From assembly GCA_039621445.1 (NCBI GenBank), contig CP154955.1, positions 186,001-250,000 of the forward strand: a stretch of DNA of 64,000 nt, written 5' to 3'. Within the stretch, counting starts at the first letter, position 1. Each line of letters begins with the position of its first letter. This DNA is from Euglena gracilis. Taxonomy: Eukaryota; Euglenida; Euglenophyceae; Euglenales. Position numbers and translations under genes: made by a program. The notes under the pieces were generated by a model, which was not told the DNA's origin, did no database searches, and worked only from the letters and a program-made list of their open reading frames with translations. Below, piece after piece: positions 48,201 to 54,800 of the stretch.

Positions 48201-50581
48201 GAGGTCAGTGCGGACCCCCTCCCCTCTGGTCCAGGATGGGGGGGGGGGGGTGGGGGACACCCCCCACCAAACCGAACCCGAACCCCGTACACTTTCCTTA
48301 TTTTGAACCCTGGCCCCAGGTGGAAGGGCCAATCGATATCCTTTTCAATATTGCGACGACCCAACGATGTGCCCAAGCAAGAGAGGGTCAGTCAGACGAA
48401 GTCAAGGAGTCTGGGAACGACCGTGGCGAGGCTGGGGAACGCCTGCGCGAACTGCGGGGCGGGGACGGCGCTCCGCCCGGGAAACGGTGGGGTTCCGGAA
48501 TGCAAACGGCATCGGGACGTGAGATTTGCCAGCGCCGGGTCGGTATGGCACTGGTATCAGGAGTTTTTTAAGACCGGGTGGAGGGGACCCCCCCCCCCCC
48601 CCGGGGGGCCAGCCCCCCGGGGGGGGGGGTCCCGGCGGACCCACTCACTTTTCCTCCAAAAGACGACCCCAAAAAAACGCGAAAATGCCAAAAACGCACT
48701 TTTTCAAAAAAATTTTGGCGCCTTCTGCGAGGAAAAGTATACCCCCCCTGGGGGGACCCCTGGGGGGGGGGGGGGCTCGGCCGGACCCAACCACCCTACA
48801 CCCCCCAGGGGTCCAAGACTAAAAACAAACGCCTGACTGGTATTCTCAAGTTACTGAGTTTCACTCCCCCCTCCCACCCTTGGGGGTTTCAAAAACCTTG
48901 GAAGATGGAGTTTGCACTGGCAAAGGGTGGCTGGTCAGCTGGCCCCCAAAAAATCGAGCTGGGTCTGCAGCAAAAAGTGGATAAACACCTTCAACCCCCT
49001 CCCAAATATAAGCAACCGTTTGGTTGATTTTGGCCCAACACCCAGAAATAAACAACTTCCAAAGAGAAGCAACCCATGACTGTACAATACGAAGGAATTT
49101 TCATCGAAACACAGAAAAACAGCAGAAACCAGCATAGCCCAAAAAAAGCAACCCCTAAAGGAAAACAACCCTTGCAATAAAAGCAACCCATATAAAAGCA
49201 ACCAAAAGGCCGAAAAAAGAGGGACAGGTCGCCTTTCAATTTACACATTTGGAGGCACGAGGCTATATGTGATACACGACTCAAATGCATAAACACAAAT
49301 ATACGCAGAGACCATATTCTGAATAGTCGAAGCACTGTCGCCTTCAATAGCGACTTATACCCGGCCGCCTTCAAACGCCGCCGTGGAATTATCTCCCCCA
49401 GCTGCGATAAGTTCCGAGAGGCAGGCTTTGGCACGCTTCCAAAGAAATAGAGCACAAAAAATTACTTTTCCTGACGTTTGACACTGGGAATGATGCAAAT
49501 AATTTCCTTCGCCATATCCAAATACACTTTCAAATGGGAAAAAAGGGGGGAGAAATCAGGAAAGGCCGAGTCCAGGACAATATCTGCAAAAAAATGGCAA
49601 GTATTGAGATCGAGAACGCTTGGTGAAGACATCATGATGATATGCATATGGGTGCACCCAGGCGGGATGGGTTCTGCATTCTCCATGATTGCCAAGGGAC
49701 TGACCCCCCCCAAATAAGTGCATGGGTGCGCAAATTTTAAGGACCCAAGGGGTGCGCACTAATTAGGGCGCTGCGCATTTACCAGGGCAAAGCACAAAAT
49801 AATTGATTTTCCATCACTCATTTTCACTTTTCCCCCTTCTTGTGATGTCGAGCAATGAGTCAAGTGATTATGTGCCAAATTTTGGGTTTGACTATAGAAA
49901 TGTTTGATCTGAGAAAGACAGGAAACTCTGAGAATTGTGTGTGCTTTCCGACCCGAGATATGACAGTGATTTCCCCTTTGGGGGGATGCGCACTTTTAGG
50001 GAGGTAGTTCCGGACCCTCAGGGGTGCGCAGCTATTAGGGCACTGCGCACTCATAAGGGGGGTTTTACTCTCAGAGGGGTGTCCGGGTTGCTCTGCGGAG
50101 AGGGGGCATGATACACAACACGCACACGTGCCAGTCATGCTGGCGTTTGCACAAATACTGGAAATAATAAAACTGGGAAAACGACCATTTGGTTCCGGGA
50201 AGGGGGTCCCGTGGACCGGCTGGAAAAAGGAGCTGGACCGCCCCCCGGCTGGTAGTTGGGACCCTCCCCCGGGGGGATCTGCAGCTCAAAAAGAAGCTGG
50301 TGGTAGGACAAAAGGTGCTGGATGGCTTCCCCTCGGCTTAAGAAAACCCCTGCTCTGGGCCATTGTCCTCAGGCAAAAAAATTGGCCCAACATTCATTTA
50401 AGCAAGGATGCGCTGGGACGGGTTTGACTGTTTGAGGAGTGGCAAAGCAAAACCACCCAAGCCTCAAACTCACGCAGTGAAACTTTGGATTGTGGCCGCA
50501 TGTTCTCCAGTCGAGGCCTGGCTGGGGGGACGGGGTGGACTCCATAAAAGCTTTGAAATCTTCGACGAGAGCGGCGCTCAT
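24021..50581 (-). CDS. Gene C: large cysteine-rich, probably zinc-binding protein (about 9 exons)
   Basis: Exons, 5' to 3': 50581-50474, 48550-48422, 44743-about 44600, 39652-39437, 38716/38701-38540, 34166-34037, 30187-30080, 26617-26438 and 24266-24021 (stop TGA). The ATG exon reads MSAALVEDFKAFMESTPSPQ. Most borders fall in phase 0 with CAG|GT donors. Cysteine pairs recur: RTCGHNPKFHC; WGYCYDC; and, across the 34.0 and 30.2 kb exons, QCTSCRQQ-CAPWRPLR followed by CFTCPTC and HWEC. C-x2-C, WR-x-L and W-x-C recall a CW-type zinc finger, but the spacing is longer than usual. Joining these exons into one gene is inference from strand, phase and composition; two or more genes are possible. Introns of 1.9-5.1 kb are packed with elements. 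Confidence 0.5.
24400..24790. repeat. TTCCGGTTTATTC-type degenerate tandem repeat
   Basis: Repeated TATTCCGG, TTCCGGTTTATTC and TTATTCAGG words; the open plus frames are repeat translations. Confidence 0.7.
25827..26006. mobile_element. 180-bp TA-flanked element
   Basis: Starts CCTCCCCCCCCCAAGCCCAA (TGAAC follows), ends with the inverted form (GTTCATTGGGCATGGGG, then G-run, AGG). TA at 25825-25826 and 26007-26008. Same architecture as 1927-2108 but different internal sequence. Confidence 0.7.
26438..26617 (-). CDS. Gene C exon 8
   Basis: Acceptor GACGAG (alternatively 6 bases later), donor CCAGG|GTTTCA (alternatively GTG|GTTATG at 26408); phase 0 either way. Reads GARFGDAWGQSDVVSVTHKY, SRASVHNNGGDDIDFITCDD, RDAAKRVQKLLPQFGLTR. 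Fold not recognised. Confidence 0.6.
27210..27487. repeat. CCCTGACAGGTTGGCCAGT tandem repeats
   Basis: Units around 30-60 bp built on GACCCTGACA. The CCCGGGAAACTGTCAC start recurs at 62926-63060. Confidence 0.6.
27488..28130. mobile_element. Inverted-repeat element with internal CAAATGCC array
   Basis: Ends TAACCCCCCCCCATTTAAAC (CGACC) and exact inverted GGTCGGTTTAAATGGGG, G-run, TTA. The interior 27640-27950 is a degenerate tandem array of about 26-bp units (AATTTTGGGTGCAAATGCC-like). Confidence 0.65.
28485..28860 (-). pseudogene. Frameshifted unknown coding region
   Basis: Three adjacent protein-like segments in different minus frames, in order: IFDDLPANFSLVEMVVSRWH; then VGKTQAALQKLNRHLVVTGA, VKNLVSIVLA; then PTAQAPHWIEEGVTKAVCKV, QDFFLVKDHTLTKQHISGSD, KTIEVEKEDYFVFFFVDETM to a stop at 28486. 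There is no room for introns between them, so single-base indels are likely. Could be a decayed transposon gene or a captured gene; family not recognised. Confidence 0.5.
29270..29350. repeat. TATATACA microsatellite
   Basis: ATATATATACATATATATAC-type tract. Confidence 0.9.
29460..29645. repeat. AAC/GATGAC trinucleotide array
   Basis: (AAC)n then (GAT)n and (GAC)n blocks. Confidence 0.95.
30080..30187 (-). CDS. Gene C exon 7
   Basis: Acceptor GTGACTAAG, donor CTGCAG|GTCAAA, 36 codons, phase 0: CAPWRPLRVADTDCFTCPTC, RRRSHWECVLSSAALQ. Six cysteines with CxxC spacing suggest metal binding together with exon 6. Confidence 0.65.
30780..31110. repeat. Dispersed repeat pair, copy 1
   Basis: Shares AGTTGCAC-AAGGCTTCTTG, TCTGTT-ATG-CCGGCGCTA and CTTCGCTTCTG-CCCAGTTTG with 32430-32760. 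In the minus frame both copies keep a common peptide (NW-RSE-SAGH-QTRSL-AT). Includes a TTCGGCGCTGAAGGCCGAA hairpin. Confidence 0.7.
32430..32760. repeat. Dispersed repeat pair, copy 2
   Basis: See 30780-31110; same order and orientation of conserved blocks, with more divergent flanks. Confidence 0.7.
33410..33571. repeat. 81-bp tandem duplication
   Basis: Two units of 81 bp beginning TGGAAAATAAAGCAAAACAA differ at very few bases (GTACC/GTATC, GAGCT/GATCT). 81 is a multiple of three and two plus frames and one minus frame stay open through both units, but no gene is supported. Confidence 0.9.
34037..34166 (-). CDS. Gene C exon 6
   Basis: Acceptor TATTTCAG, donor CAACAG|GTCCAG. Reads SEYCLLFICPPPIGDVVGAW, AHFLEEGTLSLAMAAQCTSC, RQQ. 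One leading base breaks the otherwise constant phase 0. Confidence 0.6.
34716..35119. mobile_element. 404-bp TA-flanked element, copy A
   Basis: C-run then CTATGTCCAATGACCGG; ends inverted as CATTGGACATAG...G-run. TA at 34714-34715 and 35120-35121. Contains two hairpins, GGCGC-TTC-GCGCC (34899-34911) and CCGGCGC-TTT-GCGCCGG (35010-35026). Near-identical to 37009-37412, with the same length. Confidence 0.85.
36232..36594. mobile_element. C/G-run element inside the hAT-like element
   Basis: CCCCCCCCCCAAATAATACC at the left, inverted GGTATTATTTGGGGGG at the right. The left border follows TA; the right border is less clear. Confidence 0.5.
37009..37412. mobile_element. 404-bp TA-flanked element, copy B
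   Basis: Matches 34716-35119 almost base for base, with both hairpins (37194-37206 and 37304-37320). TA at 37007-37008 and 37413-37414. The flanks differ, which shows independent insertion. Confidence 0.85.
37531..37959. mobile_element. TA-flanked element split by another insertion
   Basis: C-run then CTAGTCGTATGACC; the right end after removing the insert is GGTCGTACGACTA and a G-run. TA at 37529-37530 and 37960-37961. Internal tandem CCTGCAACCTGTGACCGG units. Interrupted at its terminal CTAG by 37767-37948. Confidence 0.8.
37767..37948. mobile_element. 182-bp TA-flanked element, copy 2 (nested)
   Basis: Same length and termini as 1927-2108. TA duplicated at 37765-37766 and 37949-37950. 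Sits inside 37531-37959, which sits inside 35497-38143. Confidence 0.85.
38540..38716 (-). CDS. Gene C exon 5
   Basis: Two phase-0 acceptors are possible (AAG at 38717-38719 or CACAG ending at 38702). Reads PDQYLGLALTPEGPRASFAP, VREAFLGRFLGWGVQYPQQL, VLAMASFQPKEGVQ; donor CAG|GTGCAG. The frame is also open upstream of the acceptor (DVAFHPLVCSHKTVLWGWAV) beyond one TGA, which looks coding and is unexplained. Confidence 0.65.
38886..39436. repeat. Minisatellite of about 27 bp
   Basis: About 18-20 units of ACATGACCTATATGCCTACC-type sequence (plus sense). On the gene strand each unit contains ATAGGTCATG, a copy of the exon 4 donor region of gene C. Confidence 0.9.
39437..39652 (-). CDS. Gene C exon 4
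   Basis: Acceptor AACACACTCAG, donor ATACAG|GTCATG, 72 codons, phase 0. Contains SSCEEPSQWSPGPANVRLVL, WGYCYDCAADPANVTAVRQV, DLRTVDDSMILAQAWRWAP. The last codons and the donor are themselves the first unit of the tandem array at 38886-39436. Confidence 0.7.
39660..43880. other. Gene C intron: G-run elements and decayed repeats
   Basis: Repeated GGCTGGAAAAAGGCTGCTGGCTG modules (40130, 40430), G/C-run blocks with a CCCGGCGCC-TTC-GGCGCC hairpin near 41044-41061, and several CAGGGGTTTTCTTC-type ends (41334, 41683) of the CAGG family. 42400-43880 is mostly unremarkable. No exon supported. Confidence 0.5.
43884..44277. mobile_element. GTGCGCAGTGCCCTAAT element, copy 1
   Basis: AAACCCCCCAGTGCGCAGTG at the left, GTGCACTTTTTAGGG and G-run at the right. 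Shares the AT-rich core (GAACACACAATTCTCAGAA, CATAATCGCTTGACTCA) with 49700-50066 in opposite orientation. Confidence 0.65.
44600..44743 (-). CDS. Gene C exon 3, 3' border unclear
   Basis: Acceptor CCTTCCAAG. Reads SPVRPCWRKAAGYRSLWAFV, SAHPDAQWVLRAFLRWWRWI, HGKQ. Strong GC third positions. No phase-0 GT donor is obvious, so another exon or a different link is possible. Confidence 0.55.
44744..47635. other. Gene C intron, no gene seen
   Basis: A-rich runs, G/C-runs, and a perfect-looking GGCGCC-TTC-GGCGCC hairpin near 46221-46235. Candidate frames at 46860-47230 and 47280-47600 are not convincing. Confidence 0.45.
47636..47989. mobile_element. Divergent copy of the 404-bp TA-flanked family
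   Basis: Begins after TA with CCCCCCCTATTGTCCAACGA and ends GGTTGTTGGACATAGG with G-run; the right TA is displaced by CG. The interior has diverged. Confidence 0.55.
48422..48550 (-). CDS. Gene C exon 2
   Basis: Acceptor ATACCAG lies in the target duplication of an inserted element (48558-48835). 43 codons: CHTDPALANLTSRCRLHSGT, PPFPGRSAVPAPQFAQAFPS, LAT. Phase 0 at both ends (donor ACG|GTCGTT). The plus-strand reading is also open but has no matching splice sites. Confidence 0.5.
48558..48835. mobile_element. hAT-like MITE at a 3' splice site of gene C
   Basis: CAGGAGTTTTTTAAGACCGG at the left and inverted CAGGCGTTTGTTTTTAGTC at the right. Perfect duplication ACTGGTAT (48550-48557 and 48836-48843). 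The duplicate next to the exon carries the acceptor AG and the first exon base. Interior has a GGCGCC-TTC-TGCG imperfect hairpin and G-runs. Confidence 0.85.
48844..50473. other. Gene C first intron
   Basis: Includes AAGCAACC-rich sequence at 49000-49210 and element copy 49700-50066. A minus frame near 49300-49455 (LSQLGEIIPRRRLKAAGYKS) looks coding but has no clear link. Confidence 0.4.
49700..50066. mobile_element. GTGCGCAGTGCCCTAAT element, copy 2 (inverted)
   Basis: Inverted relative to 43884-44277: ACCCCCCCCAAATAAGTGCA at the left, GCACTGCGCACTCATAAGGG and GGTTTTACT at the right. Confidence 0.65.
50474..50581 (-). CDS. Gene C exon 1 (start)
   Basis: ATG at 50581, 36 codons, MSAALVEDFKAFMESTPSPQ, PGLDWRTCGHNPKFHC, then a consensus donor TGC|GTGAGT. 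Phase 0. Confidence 0.65.
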
Positions 50582-51531
50582 TGTGCGAACCTGAAGGAAA
50601 GGGGAAAGAACCAGACATCGGGAAGGGAGAATCCCTGGGGGCTGGCATTTTGGTCAATCAAATCGAACCCTCATAAGGGCAAAAGTTGGGCAGGCTTCCG
50701 ATTAAGATAGAAGGTCACTTTTTTGCTTCATGCCAAACTTCACTGTCCCGCACCCAATGGGCGGAAATCTTTTAAAAAAAATGGTAAAGATTCAAAGAAT
50801 GTTGGCAAACACTTACGGATGTTCTTGAAACCTGTGGTGAACATTTCTAAAGATCGTACCAGAAAACACCATCCATTAAAGTGGATGGTACCAAAAGTGA
50901 GCTCAAACCTAAAATCACGGAAGATATTGTTAAAGAAAAGACTTATGAGGATTATCGTAACCCCTCCCCCAAAAATAACCCTAATAATAACCCTCCTGAC
51001 AGCCATTAAAATCACAGAGAAAAAGAGGACGAATTTTGCAAAGTGTAACAAATACATCACAATCACATGGATGGAATGGTGAAGAAAACATGCCAAGGTT
51101 AGTGTCAATTTTTTTTTAAAAAAGCCCTGTGATGCCAAGAGTAAACATTCCAGCTTGTCGAGGCCTTTTGGGGTCGAGTTTTCACTTTGAAAGTTGCCTT
51201 AATAATAAACTGCCCTGGGGCCTGACTCAAGGTGTTCAAATAATACACCGGGGGTTATTTGGCAGGTTTTACTTTGCCATAATTTACACTCATATTACAC
51301 CATCATATACCACTCAACTTTTGGGTTCAATTGCTTCATTTATATTCAGTTAAATTCTGCCTTTTTCTGGATATATCTACTTCCGACCACCCATAGTAAA
51401 CACAGACCGACTCAAAACGTGGCACTTTCAAGCAGGAGCTGCAAGAAAACTCGAAAACATATACGGCAAGTTGGACTGTAATCTATCCTCGAACGCAGGC
51501 CAGCAAACATCAGAAATAAGCAATCTATAAA

Positions 51532-51860
51532 TTACGATGTGAGAGGGAAATGATCAGCCTTCCACGTCTGAAAATGCACCGTATCGTGACCTGCCACCAA
51601 CTCCGTGAACTTCTGGTCCTCATAGCATAGCATTCTGATCAGGCTGCAACCTTCTTTTCCGAGGGACTTCAAATAATAAAAGCGCTTCTGCTGCCAGCCC
51701 TCAACAAAGATGGGAAAGGAAACTCAAAAAAAAATGTACGTGGTGGTCAAAAGCTGGCTGGATTCGGTGCTCCAGGCTGTAACTCCAAAGCTTAGGACAC
51801 ATGTCCACGTCACGTTGGGAGCGCCCCATATCAGTAAGCACAAAATTCAATACCGGCTGC
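51532..51860 (-). CDS. mTERF C-terminal exon(s) with a frameshift
   Basis: Two frames that belong together by family: PVLNFVLTDMGRSQRDVDMC, PKLWSYSLEHRIQPAFDHHV, then PIFVEGWQQKRFYYLKSLGK, EGCSLIRMLCYEDQKFTELV. The switch falls at 51705-51730. A 17-base intron is not credible, so a one-base error or mutation is the simplest explanation. Confidence 0.7.
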
Positions 51861-54800
51861 AGCTTCCGGTCGGTTGCGCAAAATCGAACACATTGACAAT
51901 TCCAATGAAAACAAACAGCGACACACCCGGTGTAAAATAATGCGGAAAATAAATGTCTTTCATCAAAAATTAATGTGTCCAACTTTCGCAAAATCTGGGG
52001 GGTTCATCTCTAATACATCTCAACACTGACATTTATCCCACCTTATCATTAAACATCATGAACCCTTTTTATATTATTTCTTTCTTTATTCATCGTCTTT
52101 ATAAATGTGTGATTTTGTATAACAAAATAAACACAGTTTCACTCATCCTGTTCATTCCATGGGAGACTTGAGGTCGCCCGCACCGGAGGGAGGACACACT
52201 GAGCAACTTATACGGAGCACGCCGACATCAATCAATGATAAATCACAAACCGGCAACATTTAAAGAACTTAATATTACTACAACAAGGAGAAACTACAAC
52301 CACCTAGTGTGTTTGGGAGAAGAGTGACAAATTTCTTTGTCATTACACCACACACATCAACAGAGCCAGAGGAGATAAAATGACAAGGCACATGAAAATT
52401 GTCCAGGAGAATGTTGCGTGAGCCAGAGAAATGCATAATCATTTGGAGAGTATAGCTGAAAAGTTGAGAAAGCGTTTGATGGATTATCAACTGGTGAACA
52501 AGCACATCTGGTCAGCCATGCCCTTGGGCCCAGCATCGCCAAGCATTGCTTTTGAAGCCCTCACTGGTGTAACTCCCCAAATTTAAGCAACTCCCAAATT
52601 TAAGCAACCCTTCGGCCCGAACCGACCGATTCCCAAATTTAAGCCCCCCCCCCCCCCCGGGACCAGTAAAAAGTTAAAATTCCAAACTGAAGCAACCGCT
52701 GAAACTGAGGTGAAAAGAGGAGAAAATGAGGGAAAACATGAAAGCCAAGCAAGCTTAAACCGACAACGGAATCCTCATTTAGGGGGGAAAATCCAACTTA
52801 TTGAGTCTGTGCCGCTTTTGGGACGTTGTTGTGTCGTTTTCGCCCTGAAAAACCTCCTCCTCCTCCTTTAAGACAACAAGGAGGGTTGTTTTTTTATTTT
52901 GACCATTTGGGCCGAATTTAAGCAACCCCAGGGCGTGTATGGTGGAACCCAAATTTAAACAATCACCAAATTTCAGCAACCCCTTGGGCAGATCTGACCT
53001 GAAACCCGAATTTAACGGGTTGCTTAAATTTGGAGGTTAATTACCTCCAATCCCTGCATCCATCAAACCAAATACTGCATCCACTGCATCCACAACATCA
53101 CCTGCATCCACACCATCCAATTTTGTCAAACTTTTGTCCACTTTCGACCATTTGCCCACTTTTGGCCACCTTTGGCCTCCCTTGGCCACTTTTGGCCACT
53201 TTTGCCCATTCATCCATTGTTGTCCATTGTTAGCTTACCACAGGTCTTCCTTGATCCAGCACTTGCATGCAGATACTGGAGTGGAGTGGATGGAGTGGAT
53301 GCATAATGAAATGGATGGAGAGGAGGAATGGGTGCAGGTGCTGGAGTCGACGTTGTCGATGCAGATACTGGAGTGGATGGGGTGGATACACACTGGAGTG
53401 GATACCATAAATGCAGCTATTGGAATGGATGGAATGGTTGGAGAGGATGTAGATATTGGACCATATAAGTTTTACCGACCCCCGGGGGGGGGGGGGTCAC
53501 TCCACTTTTTAAAAAACCAGTCAGTCACTCATTTTCAAAAAACCAGCCAGTCAATACCCCCCGGGGGGGGGGGGGTCGGCTACTCAGAAAAACGGCCACT
53601 TTCCAGTCACTTTAGGCCATTTGAGGCCAAAAAAAAATTTCCGGCGCCTTCGGCGCCGGGGTCACTCAAGCCACTTTTGCCCACTCCTGGCCAACCCCCC
53701 TGGGGGGGGGGGGTCCGGGCCCAAAACCAGTCAGTCACTCTGAAAAAACCAGTCACCCACCCCCCGGGGGGGGGGGGGTCGGGGATCGGTCAGTGCTTAA
53801 GCAATTGCCTGTATTGGACTCAATGCAATGGATGCACTTGATGCGGATACCAGAGTCAATGAAATGGATGCTGATGATGGAGTGGATGGAATGGATGCTG
53901 GATGTTAACAATTCCAGGATCTGCATCCTGGCTATAAACGTGACCAAAATGCGGAAAAAAACCAAAACAGATGAGACAAATGGTTGCAAAGAGGCCAAAA
54001 TGACCTAAAATAGGTTGCAATTGACCTCAAATAGCCCCAAAATGCTGTCAATATCCACAAAGATTGAAAAATGACCCCAAAAATATTCAAATGGCATAAA
54101 ACGGCCTGAAAGGCCATAAAATTGCTCATATTGACCCAAATCAGCCCAATATTTACTCAAATTATCACAAAATTTCCCCAAATTCTCAAAAAATTGATTC
54201 AAAAATGTCCAAAATTAGTGTAACATAAAAGATTTGTAGAAATGATTACTCATTGATCGGGCTAAATTCATCAAAACATGCAAAAAAAATGTTAGCATCG
54301 CCCAGCATCGCCCAGCATCATCACAGGTGCTTGCTGGTGAAGAAGGAAACAACTTCACATGATTTGGAGAAGGAAAGAAAATACGTGGAGCATGGGGATG
54401 ATTGTGCATTGAAATTGAGAGGGAGACTGAGGAAGAATGGTCCACCAGTGGCATTGCAAGCTATAAAAAAATCAATGAAAAGAGAGGGGAAAGAGGCTTT
54501 TTGAATAATGGTGGAGGAGAATCTGACGGAAGTGCTGGAGAATAGAGAGTCCATAGAGACAACATTGAAGTCATTCAATGAGTCTCAGAGGAGTTTCACT
54601 AAGCATTATGAAATCATTTTCTATTTTGTGAATATCTCCTTGTATTCCAGCCTCCATTATCTCCCTGTGGCTAAATTCTTCTAATACTTCGGCACCTATG
54701 CCTGCTGCCGTGCCTTCAACTCCATTCCCATTACCATATCCGGTAATTTGAAAGTTAAGATGGGATAAATGTTAATGTTGAGACGTGTATGGGCTGTGAG

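Larger units (their letters stand above)
52499..54333. mobile_element. 1,835-bp intron-forming transposon, copy 1
   Basis: Ends CAAGCACATCTGGTCA and, inverted, CAAGCACCTGTGATGATG. Perfect 8-bp duplication CTGGTGAA (52491-52498 and 54334-54341). Donor TCTG|GTCAGC lies 12 bases in and acceptor CATCACAG| lies 7 bases from the right end, so a 1,816-nt intron (52511-54326) would leave 12+7+8=27 bases, nine codons, in frame. Internal order: AGCATCGCC words, nested AAATTTAAGC element, CACTTTTGGCCAC repeats, GGAGTGGATG minisatellite, G-run element, then ATTGACCCAAAT-rich end and AGCATCGCCC repeats. No transposase seen. Confidence 0.85.
52308..54735 (+). pseudogene. Gene F: coiled-coil reading frame interrupted by a transposon and by in-frame stops
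   Basis: Acceptor ACCTAG at 52302-52307, then one frame: CVWEKSDKFLCHYTTHINRA, RGDKMTRHMKIVQENVA, TGA, AREMHNHLESIAEKLRKRLM, DYQLV. Here a 1,835-bp element is inserted (52499-54333). Without it the frame continues KKETTSHDLEKERKYVEHGD, ALKLRGRLRKNGPPVALQAI, KKSMKREGKEAF, TGA, IMVEENLTEVLENRESIETT, LKSFNESQRSFTKHYEI, then TAA and a further open stretch to about 54770. Charged, helical, coiled-coil-like; no family recognised. Each stop is one C-to-T change from Arg or Gln codons, so a decaying pseudogene is likely, but readthrough or editing is not excluded. Lies inside the large mTERF intron on the other strand. Confidence 0.55.

Noticed and set aside
48361-48571. Plus-strand frame with CANCG and a second Cys
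   Set aside because: The minus frame on the same bases has an acceptor, a phase-0 link to the gene C start exon and N-glycosylation sequon-like balanced sequence; the plus frame has no splice sites.
50740-51138. 132-codon Phe/Leu-rich minus ORF and its Lys-rich plus counterpart
   Set aside because: Both strands are open, composition is extreme, and neither links to the mTERF gene or gene C by phase.
54560-54750. Minus frame AEVLEEFSHREIMEAGIQGD
   Set aside because: It looks coding, but it overlaps the gene F frame on the plus strand and does not fit the mTERF repeat; I could not decide and did not call it.
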